This document shows positions 7,255 to 14,419 of a DNA stretch of 36,326 bases, one piece after another. The translations under genes and the position numbers were made by a program. Origin of the DNA: a virus; the IMG/VR virus record IMGVR_UViG_3300021960_000231, positions 1 to 36,326 of that record. The stretch is one strand, 5' to 3'. The stretch's first letter is position 1. Every line of letters begins with the position of its first letter. The notes below the pieces were generated by a model, which was not told where the DNA came from, did no database searches, and saw only the letters and a list, made by a program, of their open reading frames with translations.

Positions 7255-9198
7255 TTAATTATCTTGCATCTGCTTATTAACGATTGCTTCTTTACTTTCA
7301 ATCTCTCGTTCTTTCAATACTAACTCAGCAACCTTAGCGCGTTGAAGGAACTCTTTCTCGTCAGCGTCACCTTCATTAATGTTAGTAGTAAGAACTTTTA
7401 AACGATCAGTCTCAGCTTCCATTGGTAGTAGTTCAGTCTCAGTATTAACCTTAGATGTCCTAGCTGCTGACTCCATAGCTTGTCCTTGTAACACTGAAAT
7501 GTATGCTTCCTTCTGTTTAATCTCCATCTCTACACCAGCTTGAGCCATTGGATCTGGCTGACTAGCTTCTGATAGTTTAGCAATTAGAGTCTCACGATTA
7601 GCAAGATTCATATTATCAACCACTGACTTAACCAACTCAGGATACATTGGAGTATCAGGAGACATAGTTTGTAGTAGTTGTACTAGCTGAGAAACCTCGT
7701 ACTCACGGGCAATAACACCTAGAGAACTAGAAGGAACAAACTTAAAGTCACCTGTTGGGAACTTGTCAGGATGATACTGCATGTAACGCCACGCACTCTG
7801 CTGTACAAACGGAATGAGGAAGCACTCTTGAAAGTTAATCAAGGTACGCTTGTGACGCTTGATGATAGCACCTAGGCCCATAGAGACTGCACCAGCAGCA
7901 GCTTGACCATTAACTACACCAGCCATACCAACACTATCTACAGCACCTGTAGCGTTCTGTACCATACGCTGAAGGTGATCTGCTTGGCTAAAGGTAATGT
8001 TATCTACGTTACCAAAGTTCATTGGTTGTATGATCTCGTTAGGATTACCATTTGTAAGAATAGTCTTACCAGCCCTAACTTCCATCTTAGCCCCACGCGG
8101 CATACGAGAAGCATCCATAGCCATCATTGGGTGGACAGTCAAGGCTAAAGCATCAATACGAGCGCGTAGTTCTGTGTCTAATGCTTTCTGACTGTTGTAT
8201 CCTTTCTCACAAACACCTCGTCCCCAGAAACGACTAGGAACTACATCCCAAGGGAATGCAACTACAGGGCGATCTTGCATCATGTAAGGGTTTTCTTCTA
8301 GCTTAAGGATGCTTGACCCATTAGCTATGACTGCGACAACCTCAACATAGTTCGATCCATTCTCTGTCATGGTTTCAGATAGAGAAATTTCCTCTTCATC
8401 CTCATCATACAGGTAGGATTCTAAAATTGAGCGAGGTAGTAGACCATAGTATTTAGTTAGACGTACTCTATCTTCATCGTAATCGTCAATATCATCTTGA
8501 GCCTCTAAGAATGAATGAGTGCTGCTATCATTAATATCAACATCTTCATACACACCCTCTTCAATCAACTGCTGTACTTGGTGTATAGGAACATATTCAT
8601 CAATCGCTACACCTAACGCCTCTTCAATAGAGGAAGCTGTGGGATCTATTAAGAAGTTCTGTGGTAGTACAGGGCGTACAGTACAAGAGACTTCTTTAGT
8701 CTCAATAACACCAAAGGTAGCTACCTGACCATCCATAGCTGGCTGTGTAGAAGGAACTCTACGTGTCTTTTCCTGTACAACAACCTCACCAATACCTGTA
8801 CCAAACACAGCAGCGTTGACGATACACTCAGATATAGCTTGTCGTGTCTTGTTAAGTGAATACTCTTCTGTTAACTGCTTACGTAGGTACTCAACGTCAC
8901 CACGATCTTGATCATCTACATCATCACGTATGTCAAAGAACTGACCACGCCCAAATGTAGCTTCTTCTACCTCAGCAACACTGCTTTCAACAGCTTGCTG
9001 TAGGGCAGGACTGATTAAACGGGAGCGTTCACTCTTCCGTAAGGAATCTTCCCCTGCCCAGATACCACGCCATAGGCGATTGTATTCATCAAACCTCTGC
9101 TCGTAGTTAGATTCAAAGTGATCACGCCAACCATCACATTTTTCCATGATCCAGTTTTCAGCAGTCTCTTCAAGTAGTGCTTCTTCTTCATATGACAT
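7255..9198 (-). CDS. Portal protein (head-tail connector)
   Basis: 647 aa, typical of podovirus portals. The N-terminus (CDGWRDHFESNYEQRFDEYN) leads into a body with ERSRLISPALQQAVESSVAEV, AFPWDVVPSRFWGRGV and a C-terminal segment of helices (LIAKLSEASQPDPMAQAGVE). It forms the dodecameric ring at one capsid vertex through which DNA is pumped and ejected. The gene starts 2 bp after the terminase stop, and head genes follow. A long acidic stretch near residues 210-290 (DDIDDYDEDRV, YDEDEEEIS) is notable but common. Confidence 0.92.
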   Translation of the reverse strand: MSYEEEALLEETAENWIMEKCDGWRDHFESNYEQRFDEYNRLWRGIWAGEDSLRKSERSRLISPALQQAVESSVAEVEEATFGRGQFFDIRDDVDDQDRGDVEYLRKQLTEEYSLNKTRQAISECIVNAAVFGTGIGEVVVQEKTRRVPSTQPAMDGQVATFGVIETKEVSCTVRPVLPQNFLIDPTASSIEEALGVAIDEYVPIHQVQQLIEEGVYEDVDINDSSTHSFLEAQDDIDDYDEDRVRLTKYYGLLPRSILESYLYDEDEEEISLSETMTENGSNYVEVVAVIANGSSILKLEENPYMMQDRPVVAFPWDVVPSRFWGRGVCEKGYNSQKALDTELRARIDALALTVHPMMAMDASRMPRGAKMEVRAGKTILTNGNPNEIIQPMNFGNVDNITFSQADHLQRMVQNATGAVDSVGMAGVVNGQAAAGAVSMGLGAIIKRHKRTLINFQECFLIPFVQQSAWRYMQYHPDKFPTGDFKFVPSSSLGVIAREYEVSQLVQLLQTMSPDTPMYPELVKSVVDNMNLANRETLIAKLSEASQPDPMAQAGVEMEIKQKEAYISVLQGQAMESAARTSKVNTETELLPMEAETDRLKVLTTNINEGDADEKEFLQRAKVAELVLKEREIESKEAIVNKQMQDN

Positions 9199-9200
9199 AA

Positions 9201-10454
9201 TTAATATCCTGCAACAGCATCCATAAATTCATATTCATCGTCTTCGTAGTCATATGCGTAGCTGATCTTAGCTAACTGATCAATGTATGCCAACGAATCT
9301 ATTAAATCATCGTGTACTAAGTGGTTAGGGAACTGGAATAACTGGTCTAAGAACTCTGTATTCCACTCACCTTCGTTTAAAGTTATCTGACCATGCTCAA
9401 ATCTGCCCTGTAAGGCCCATATGATGCGGTCAGTCTTCCGTTTATTACCATGAGTTAACTCTTCTACCCGAAAGAAGAACTGTTCTTGCTTCATTCTGTC
9501 TAGTAAGTAGGGATGTACAGCGTTCTTCAACGCTCCTTTCTCTACACCTACAGCAATAGGCTGGTAATCTCGTACAGCTTGGAAGATTTTGTCGGCAGTC
9601 TTCTTAACATCCCATCGACCATAGATAACATTATCAACCCACCACCCGTCTGGCCCTGCTTTGACAACAGATATGGACGTTGTATCCAATTTCTTTTGTT
9701 TAGACGTAGTGGCTTTCTCAATATCAGCAAAACCTGCGAGGTCAACAGAGATATAATACTCTCCCTCATCAGGTTCCTCCGTATCAAACTCAATCCATTC
9801 TTCACTGAAGATAGCACCCCCTGCTGCTTCAAAGGATGCCAGAAATTCCTGACGAAATGCAAAAGAAGACATGCTACCTTTCGCTGCTTCAATCTCTTCG
9901 GGGTCTAATAAATTATTATCGTAAGACGTAAAGTGCCAACTTTCAAAAGTAGGATCATCTCCTTGCCCATGGCGGTATAAATCATAGAAATGGTTACGAC
10001 CCATAGGAGTACCTATGAATATAGCACGACCTTTTTGGTCAGCCAGTGCTGGACGTAGTATCTGTTCCCATACTTCGGGCTTCATGTCAGCGTATTCATC
10101 CATAACAAGAAACTTCAAGCTAACACCACGCATAGTCTCTGGTCTGTCAGCACCCTTGAGTGCAATCGTAGTACCATTGACTAGCTTAATCTGTAAGTTG
10201 TTTATGTGGCTGCTCTTGATAACAGTGTGGCCTAACTCCATTAGAGTCTCCCACATGATGTCACGAGCCTGACCCTGAGTAGGGGCAACATAAAACACAT
10301 GTCCCTTAGTTGCCTGTAGGCCCTCTATGATCAAGGCCCACGCTGCCAACCTACTCTTGCCACAACGTCTTCCTGCTGCAACTACTTTGAATCGTACAGG
10401 ATCATTGAAGACCTCTTGCTGCCATTTAAGTAGTTCAACTTTAAGATCGGTCAT
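9201..10454 (-). CDS. terL: Terminase large subunit (packaging ATPase/nuclease)
   Basis: 417 aa. Walker A is AAGRRCGKS at residues 26-34, Walker B is FLVMDE at 115-120, and the coupling motif FIGTP is at 146-150. The C-terminal RNase H-like nuclease shows ISVDLAG (D238), VGVEKG (E305) and HDDLIDSLAY (D382/D383/D386). It drives ATP-powered DNA packaging and cuts concatemers. It follows the endolysin gene immediately. The family fits a headful or terminal-repeat packager; the sequence alone does not decide which. Confidence 0.96.
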   Translation of the reverse strand: MTDLKVELLKWQQEVFNDPVRFKVVAAGRRCGKSRLAAWALIIEGLQATKGHVFYVAPTQGQARDIMWETLMELGHTVIKSSHINNLQIKLVNGTTIALKGADRPETMRGVSLKFLVMDEYADMKPEVWEQILRPALADQKGRAIFIGTPMGRNHFYDLYRHGQGDDPTFESWHFTSYDNNLLDPEEIEAAKGSMSSFAFRQEFLASFEAAGGAIFSEEWIEFDTEEPDEGEYYISVDLAGFADIEKATTSKQKKLDTTSISVVKAGPDGWWVDNVIYGRWDVKKTADKIFQAVRDYQPIAVGVEKGALKNAVHPYLLDRMKQEQFFFRVEELTHGNKRKTDRIIWALQGRFEHGQITLNEGEWNTEFLDQLFQFPNHLVHDDLIDSLAYIDQLAKISYAYDYEDDEYEFMDAVAGY

Positions 10455-11414
10455 TTATGCCATGTTCTCATACCAACCACTTCCTACACGTAGCTTCTGA
10501 CCTGCCTGTAGAGCGCGTCCCATTGATCCACGGGTAATCTCTACTTCGGGATTTAATGCTTGTAACTCGTCAAGACTCATACCATTCTCATAGGCAATGT
10601 GACCAGCAAAACGAGTAGGACTAATTTCATCAAAGGATGCTGGTTCTTGTTCAGTCATTCCAAATAAATTACTTGCTGCATCTGATACAGTGTCATAAGC
10701 ACTATCGTATACACGACCTGCTTTATTACTAGCACGTTTAATAAATGTTTCTAATGGTTCAAAGACAGGCTCAGAATAAGGGGCTATGGCTTCTTTTAAA
10801 GCATTAGGGCGAGATGCAATACTTTCTTTAAATTGAGCTGCTCCCTGTCCTCGTCCTTCTACTTTTGATTCCCAATCTACTGGGCCAACAGCCCTTGTAT
10901 TTTCATAAGGATTAGTTAAATCTTTAGACCTATCTGACATGTAAGCAATGCCTACATCAGCAGCTATATCAGGATCTAATAGTAAATCAGGATTGTTAAC
11001 TAAATCTAAACCTAACATATCACCATAGCGTTTATAGTTATCTTTACCTGTTAGCTGTATGTAACCTCGTCCTCTATACTTATACCCTTCATCTTTTGCA
11101 TTACCTAGACGACCACCATAGACTCTATTGCCAATAGCTTCTGGGCCTAGTTTAGCTAATGCAATAGCCTCAGCTTCATCTTTAAAATACTTAGGGAACA
11201 CAGCGTACAGTCGTTTACCACTATAGTTCATGTTTTCGTTGACAGGCTTTATATTACTTTCAGCATCAAATTGAGATAGTATATTAGCTTGAGCAGTAGG
11301 ATCAACAATACCTTTGTCGATCATCTTAACAACAATGTTTTCCTGTTGTTCTGACAGTCCACTTTTATTAATAGCTTCAATAGATCCAGCTTTAATATGT
11401 TCACTCAACCTCAT
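10455..11414 (-). CDS. Endolysin: GH19 chitinase-like lysozyme with C-terminal LysM-like domain
   Basis: 319 aa from the ATG at 11414, which has a strong AAGGAGAG site. A longer open frame upstream overlaps the terminase gene and reads as its shadow. Residues about 20-165 match the glycoside hydrolase 19 fold: AQANILSQFDAES (E52), NENMNYS (E60), LYAVFPKYF, IGNRVYGGRLGN and YKYRGRGYIQLTGKDNY. The likely reaction is hydrolysis of the peptidoglycan glycan chain. The last 50 residues (NGMSLDELQALNPEV, LQAGQKLRVGSGW) look like a LysM/SPR cell-wall-binding unit. No signal peptide is seen, so export would need the holin, or the enzyme could be virion-borne. Its place between the two terminase genes is unusual. 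Confidence 0.88.
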   Translation of the reverse strand: MRLSEHIKAGSIEAINKSGLSEQQENIVVKMIDKGIVDPTAQANILSQFDAESNIKPVNENMNYSGKRLYAVFPKYFKDEAEAIALAKLGPEAIGNRVYGGRLGNAKDEGYKYRGRGYIQLTGKDNYKRYGDMLGLDLVNNPDLLLDPDIAADVGIAYMSDRSKDLTNPYENTRAVGPVDWESKVEGRGQGAAQFKESIASRPNALKEAIAPYSEPVFEPLETFIKRASNKAGRVYDSAYDTVSDAASNLFGMTEQEPASFDEISPTRFAGHIAYENGMSLDELQALNPEVEITRGSMGRALQAGQKLRVGSGWYENMA

Positions 11415-11802
11415 CGTACTCTCCTTCATAGGTATCATCATTGCCTGAGTTGCCAACGATTGTAGTGTCACCACCAACACCAGTGATAGTAATAGAGACT
11501 GCATTCCTACCTCCAGTATCATTCTTCTTATCAAAATAAGAGATAGGTAACACTCTATCCATACACATCTTTAGTGCTGCTGATTGAACAGGATGACCAT
11601 CTTCTAATGCTATTTCAATAACCTTAGATATAACCTTATCACCACTCGTAGCTAACAACCTAGCCTTGAGTTCATTGATTCTAGCAGCATCCCCTTTAGG
11701 TCTACCGATAGCATTTCTGTTCCCTTTCTTCTTGGCTGCTATGTCTGCTTTGCGAGGACGACCACGCTTCGCTTTAACAACAACCTTTGGATCAACAATC
11801 AT
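11401..11802 (-). CDS. terS: Terminase small subunit (putative)
   Basis: 133 aa, first gene of the leftward unit. The basic N-terminus has two AT-hook-like motifs (KRGRPRK at 12-18 and IGRPKG). A helical core follows (ARINELKARLLATSG, VISKVIEIALEDG, ALKMCMDRVLPISYF), a pattern I know from small terminases and related DNA-recognition proteins of podoviruses. The acidic tail (NDDTYEGEYDEVE) could contact the large subunit. It would recognise the packaging site. It overlaps the endolysin by 14 bp. The assignment rests on pattern and context. Confidence 0.72.
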   Translation of the reverse strand: MIVDPKVVVKAKRGRPRKADIAAKKKGNRNAIGRPKGDAARINELKARLLATSGDKVISKVIEIALEDGHPVQSAALKMCMDRVLPISYFDKKNDTGGRNAVSITITGVGGDTTIVGNSGNDDTYEGEYDEVE

Positions 11803-11940
11803 TTATTATCCTTAGATCATATGAACTACTACTTAGTTCTATATAGCCTTTGAACAGAGTCATTGATCTTGTCGATTATAATTATAAGGATTATAGATTA
11901 CAATTCTTTGTTTTTCTGTTCTGTCCTATATAGTCAGAGG

Positions 11941-11969
11941 ACTATAGCATACTTTCAAGCAGAAGTCAA
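11941..11969 (-). promoter_or_regulatory. Leftward sigma-70-type promoter upstream of small terminase
   Basis: On the - strand: TTGACT (11969-11964), 17-bp spacer, TATAGT (11946-11941). The flank upstream of the -35 (AAAATAACTC) is nearly identical to the promoter at 7218-7246. The leader to the ATG at 11802 is about 130 nt. Confidence 0.85.
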
Positions 11970-12183
11970 GAGTTATTTTAGTTATCTACTAAGGACTGCA
12001 TTGGCGGGACTCACATGCTTTACATGCCCTCCGCAGCCCCTCCTTTATTCACTACCCAGATCACATTACTTTATTCTTATTAATCATAGTCTTAGTGATA
12101 GTAATTAATTAGTCAGATTAGCCCTTTTTAGTATCTAAGCAGGTACCCCTACACACCAGCCTACGCAGCTACCCCCCCGTCCT

Positions 12184-12253
12184 TACATTAGACTACCCTA
12201 ATGTAGCAGTGACTAATGTAGCAATCTCTAATGTAGCAAAGTCTAATGTAGCA
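12184..12253. repeat. Phased iteron array CTAATGTAGCA
   Basis: Four exact copies of CTAATGTAGCA begin at 12198, 12213, 12228 and 12243, a strict 15-bp period. An inverted TACATTAG at 12184-12191 faces the first copy across 6 bp. A degenerate copy (CTATAGC) follows near 12261. Tight phasing in the control region suggests a binding array for an initiator, repressor or terminase. Confidence 0.85.
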
Positions 12254-12321
12254 TTGCCCACTATAGCTTGTGTGAATGTCTATGATGTACCCCATAGCAT
12301 AAAATAATGACTACCCTATAT

Positions 12322-12362
12322 GATAATGATTCTCATTAGTTAAGTGATAATAAGTCTCATTA
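12322..12362. promoter_or_regulatory. Two Fur-box-like repeats
   Basis: GATAATGATTCTCATTA (12322-12338) matches 15 of 19 positions of the classic Fur box when extended by two bases and contains AATGA-TTC-TCATT. A second copy, GATAATAAGTCTCATTA, lies at 12346-12362, offset by 24 bp. They may be operators for an unknown phage or host regulator; a Fur function is speculative. Confidence 0.4.
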
Positions 12363-12602
12363 ACCCTGTATTATAAGCATATTAGATAATACTAATATAA
12401 ATTGTAAGCTGCCTATAAAGCCATCTAAGCAATATCAAAGCAGGTCTATAGCTAGGTATTGTTTAAATTAAAACCTTGTCAGATCCACCCTATGACCTTA
12501 CAGGCTATAATTAGCATCTGCTAATATGCTCAATTATGGGCTAATATTGACCACTATTCACCAAACGAATACGCACTATATAAAACTCTTATACCAAATG
12601 AA

Positions 12603-12631
12603 TTGACTTTGCCCATTGACTTCGATAATCT
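12603..12631 (+). promoter_or_regulatory. Rightward early promoter
   Basis: TTGACT (12603-12608), 17-bp spacer, TAATCT (12626-12631). The -35 is the same hexamer used by the leftward promoters; the -10 is weaker. The expected start is near 12638, giving a leader of about 53 nt before the first early gene. Confidence 0.65.
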
Positions 12632-12639
12632 GGCACCAG

Positions 12640-12657
12640 TTCTGAGATAACTTAGAA
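12640..12657. other. Inverted repeat at early transcription start
   Basis: TTCTGAG-ATAA-CTTAGAA, seven-base arms with one mismatch, lies right at the predicted start of the rightward transcript. It could be an operator or a 5' leader hairpin. Confidence 0.4.
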
Positions 12658-12690
12658 CGCATTATAACTAAACCTATAAGGTAATAGATC

Positions 12691-13137
12691 ATGAATACAT
12701 TAACTATCCAACACGTTCGCGCTATCGGTAACTCACTAATGGCACAAGTAAAAGCACAAGACAAGACCAGTGACGCTAGGTTTGAACTAGCTAAGGCATT
12801 ACAGTCCGACGCTGTAGACCTAGAGAATAAAGAACAGGCTGGTATTATTAAAGCCATGATTGACAAGGCTTACCCTAAAGCTACCAAAGATGGTTGTCCT
12901 GAGCAATTGAAAAAAGCTAGTGCAGTTAGGCAAGTTTGTAGCACCCACAAGAAAGCCTTTAAAGATGGGGTGAGTGCGGTTGATCACGAGACCTATTCTC
13001 AATTCCGTAACGCGGTCTATGGAGACCAATCTAAGACTAAGGCTCAGACCATAATGTCATGGATTGATAGCGATAAAATTCCGTTTACCTTAGCAGAGTT
13101 GGAGGCGATTGTAGCTCAGTATAAGGCTATCAAGTAA
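12691..13137 (+). CDS. First early protein, unknown function
   Basis: 148 aa, mostly helical and basic (LKKASAVRQVCSTHKKAFKDG). No known domain is recognised. It begins MNTLTIQHVRAIGNS with an AAGGTA ribosome site and is the first gene after the rightward promoter, the slot where phages put host-takeover or regulatory proteins. The length and charge would allow DNA or RNA binding, but no motif proves this. Confidence 0.75.
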   Translation: MNTLTIQHVRAIGNSLMAQVKAQDKTSDARFELAKALQSDAVDLENKEQAGIIKAMIDKAYPKATKDGCPEQLKKASAVRQVCSTHKKAFKDGVSAVDHETYSQFRNAVYGDQSKTKAQTIMSWIDSDKIPFTLAELEAIVAQYKAIK

Positions 13138-13166
13138 CCATTAATAATAATTCCTAGGGGGCTTAT

Positions 13167-13180
13167 GTTTCCTAGGAAAC
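13167..13180 (+). promoter_or_regulatory. Palindromic element GTTTCCTAGGAAAC, copy 1
   Basis: A perfect 14-bp palindrome followed by ACTGGAGAATACT and the ATG at 13194, so the ribosome site directly abuts it. A half-like TTCCTAGG lies 16 bp upstream (13151-13158). Confidence 0.9.
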
Positions 13181-13193
13181 ACTGGAGAATACT

Positions 13194-13514
13194 ATGTCCG
13201 AATTAAAATTAAGCTACCAAAATGCGCTAGAATCTGAGCAAAAAGTTGCCCAATTAATCGCATCAATTGATGAGTCTGTTGTACAGATTCGACAACATCA
13301 AACAGAATATTCTAAGGATATTGTGGACATGGACGCGCGTATTATTGCTCGCGGTATTCCAGATATTGATAAGCGTATAAGAACTGTTAAATTCTTGCAG
13401 CAATTATTGCAGATGGAATTTGACCAATTGTGCCAGCGTGACGATTTAAAATCTAGATTGTGGCAAGCTAAATGTATGACTGCTACGGCCTTACTAAAAC
13501 TAAAAGTTTCCTAG
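13194..13514 (+). CDS. Small early protein, unknown function, coiled coil
   Basis: 106 aa, predicted nearly all helical with heptad-like spacing (YQNALESEQKVAQLIASIDE; IRTVKFLQQLLQMEFDQL). No catalytic motif is seen. Palindrome copy 1 and its GGAG ribosome site precede it. Its last residues, KVS, and the TAG stop are encoded inside palindrome copy 2, so the repeat forms the end of the gene. Function unknown. Confidence 0.75.
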   Translation: MSELKLSYQNALESEQKVAQLIASIDESVVQIRQHQTEYSKDIVDMDARIIARGIPDIDKRIRTVKFLQQLLQMEFDQLCQRDDLKSRLWQAKCMTATALLKLKVS

Positions 13515-13519
13515 GAAAC
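13506..13519 (+). promoter_or_regulatory. Palindromic element GTTTCCTAGGAAAC, copy 2
   Basis: It contains the TAG stop (13512-13514) of the preceding gene and is followed by ATTGGAGAATAACC and the ATG at 13534. Confidence 0.9.
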
Positions 13520-13533
13520 ATTGGAGAATAACC

Positions 13534-13716
13534 ATGAAAAAATTATCAACTATTCCTAGGGTACAGATCAAGCGCATCTGTACTCAAAGTGAGGATGATT
13601 TGAAGAAGGTACACAAATGGATGATTGTTTGGGGCATGATGAGTATGTTAGATTACTCTAACGAAAATCATAATGACTGGATGATTCTAAATAGGTTTCA
13701 ACGTAGGTACTTATAA
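13534..13716 (+). CDS. Small basic early protein, unknown function
   Basis: 60 aa, basic N-terminus (KKLSTIPRVQIKRIC) followed by Trp/Met-rich helices (HKWMIVWGMMSMLDYSNEN). It lies between palindrome copies 2 and 3. A second CCTAGG half-site (TATTCCTAGGG, 13551-13561) lies within its first codons. No known family is recognised. A short early protein that might bind a host factor. Confidence 0.65.
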   Translation: MKKLSTIPRVQIKRICTQSEDDLKKVHKWMIVWGMMSMLDYSNENHNDWMILNRFQRRYL

Positions 13717-13730
13717 GTTTCCTAGGAAAC
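13717..13730 (+). promoter_or_regulatory. Palindromic element GTTTCCTAGGAAAC, copy 3
   Basis: It starts at the base after a TAA stop and is followed by ATTGGAGGATGTA and the ATG at 13744. Confidence 0.9.
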
Positions 13731-13743
13731 ATTGGAGGATGTA

Positions 13744-13959
13744 ATGAAGTTCAAAGGTATTGTTGATGAGTATGAAGCGCGAGTAATGCCATTCATGGAC
13801 ATGGACGGAGTAGAAACGCCCAAGAATATGGATGAGTTACTTGCTATGGCAAGCCGTATGAGTGAGGAAGATGAGGCTCACTTCATGGCTGGTGTTATAT
13901 GTACATGGAATTTGTGCAGCACCATGATTGATCAAATGGTAGCGGAGGATTACGAATGA
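13744..13959 (+). CDS. Small acidic early protein, unknown function
   Basis: 71 aa from the ATG at 13744, chosen because GGAGG (13734-13738) stands at proper spacing; a TTG 12 bp upstream lies within that site. The protein is acidic and Met-rich (VMPFMDMDGVETPKNMDELL, MSEEDEAHFMAG). No domain is recognised. Acidic early proteins can mimic DNA, but nothing specific supports that here. The stop overlaps the next ATG (ATGA). Confidence 0.7.
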   Translation: MKFKGIVDEYEARVMPFMDMDGVETPKNMDELLAMASRMSEEDEAHFMAGVICTWNLCSTMIDQMVAEDYE

Positions 13960-14123
13960 GTACACAATATTATTTTACTAAAGAGCAGTTCTTTAACAGA
14001 CATGCACCCGACTTTAATTTTGAGTTAGATGCAGAAGAATTAATTGCAAGAGCAATTGAGAAAGGGTTCATCAAGTGTTCAACTGGTGACTGGTATTTTT
14101 ATTCGGAGGAAGAAGGATGTTAG
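13956..14123 (+). CDS. Very small early protein (55 aa), unknown function
   Basis: 55 aa, MSTQYYFTKEQFFNRHAPDF..., an acidic helical middle (ELDAEELIARAIEKGF) and a FIKCSTGDWYFY segment. The start overlaps the previous stop (ATGA) and follows GCGGAGG, a strong ribosome site. It overlaps the next gene by 7 bp. Tight packing with good signals supports a real gene. No family is recognised. Confidence 0.7.
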   Translation: MSTQYYFTKEQFFNRHAPDFNFELDAEELIARAIEKGFIKCSTGDWYFYSEEEGC

Positions 14124-14323
14124 TATTTCCATACAAAAGTAAGCGCATATTAAAAGAGAGTGTTGGCTATCCTCTAAAGTATATAGAGACTAGCATGTTC
14201 GGCAATGAGTACATCGAGAATGGTGAGTTAGTGGGTGCAAACCGACCACACATCACGGGCATTGGCAGAGAGTTCTTTGCCAAGGTGACGATGCAAGATG
14301 GTATCATTGCTAAAGTTTCCTAG
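14117..14323 (+). CDS. Small early protein, unknown function
   Basis: 68 aa, MLVFPYKSKRILKESVG..., mixed beta-type sequence with SMFGNEYIENGEL and GIGREFFAKVTMQDG. The start is nested in the end of the preceding gene after GGAGGAAGAAGG. As in the gene ending at 13514, the last residues KVS and the TAG stop lie inside a palindrome (copy 4). Function unknown. Confidence 0.7.
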   Translation: MLVFPYKSKRILKESVGYPLKYIETSMFGNEYIENGELVGANRPHITGIGREFFAKVTMQDGIIAKVS

Positions 14324-14328
14324 GAAAC
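14315..14328 (+). promoter_or_regulatory. Palindromic element GTTTCCTAGGAAAC, copy 4
   Basis: It holds the TAG stop (14321-14323) of the previous gene. The 3' flank is ATTGCATTAGG rather than ATTGGAG, like copy 7, and a 92-nt leader follows before the ATG at 14420. Confidence 0.9.
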
Positions 14329-14342
14329 ATTGCATTAGGCGG

Positions 14343-14372
14343 TAGCTTGCTACATTCCCCGTAGTTAAGCTA
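14343..14372 (+). other. Leader hairpin upstream of GP88-like gene
   Basis: TAGCTT (14343-14348) pairs with AAGCTA (14367-14372) and CTAC (14350-14353) with GTAG (14361-14364), around an ATTCCCC loop. No T-run follows, so it is more likely a leader structure than a terminator. Confidence 0.4.
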
Positions 14373-14419
14373 TCTCCTAACACAGTGAACTAGAGTAAAA
14401 GAAACCAAGAGGAATTACT

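Larger units (their letters stand above)
11803..12690. other. Divergent non-coding control region (888 bp)
   Basis: This is the only stretch over 300 bp without a gene. It separates the leftward virion unit from the rightward early unit. It is AT-rich, stop-dense and holds a leftward promoter (11941-11969), a phased repeat array (12184-12253), Fur-like repeats (12322-12362), a rightward promoter (12603-12631) and a small inverted repeat (12640-12657). Between 11970 and 12180 I see a pyrimidine-rich segment but no gene, tRNA or clear terminator. It is the best candidate for the origin, the early control site and possibly the packaging start. Confidence 0.8.

Noticed and set aside
11415-11534. 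40-residue hydrophobic N-terminal extension of the endolysin as a signal peptide
   Set aside because: That stretch is the small terminase gene read in another frame, while a strong AAGGAGAG site precedes the ATG at 11414.
11863-12108. 81-codon + strand frame in the control region
   Set aside because: It covers the leftward promoter, has no good ribosome site and shows no protein-like pattern.
12184-12261. CRISPR array
   Set aside because: Repeats are only 11 bp with 4-bp gaps; no spacers or cas genes.
12640-12668. Second rightward promoter with -10 TATAAC at 12663
   Set aside because: The -35 at the right distance (TTCTGA) is poor; the upstream pair at 12603-12631 is better.
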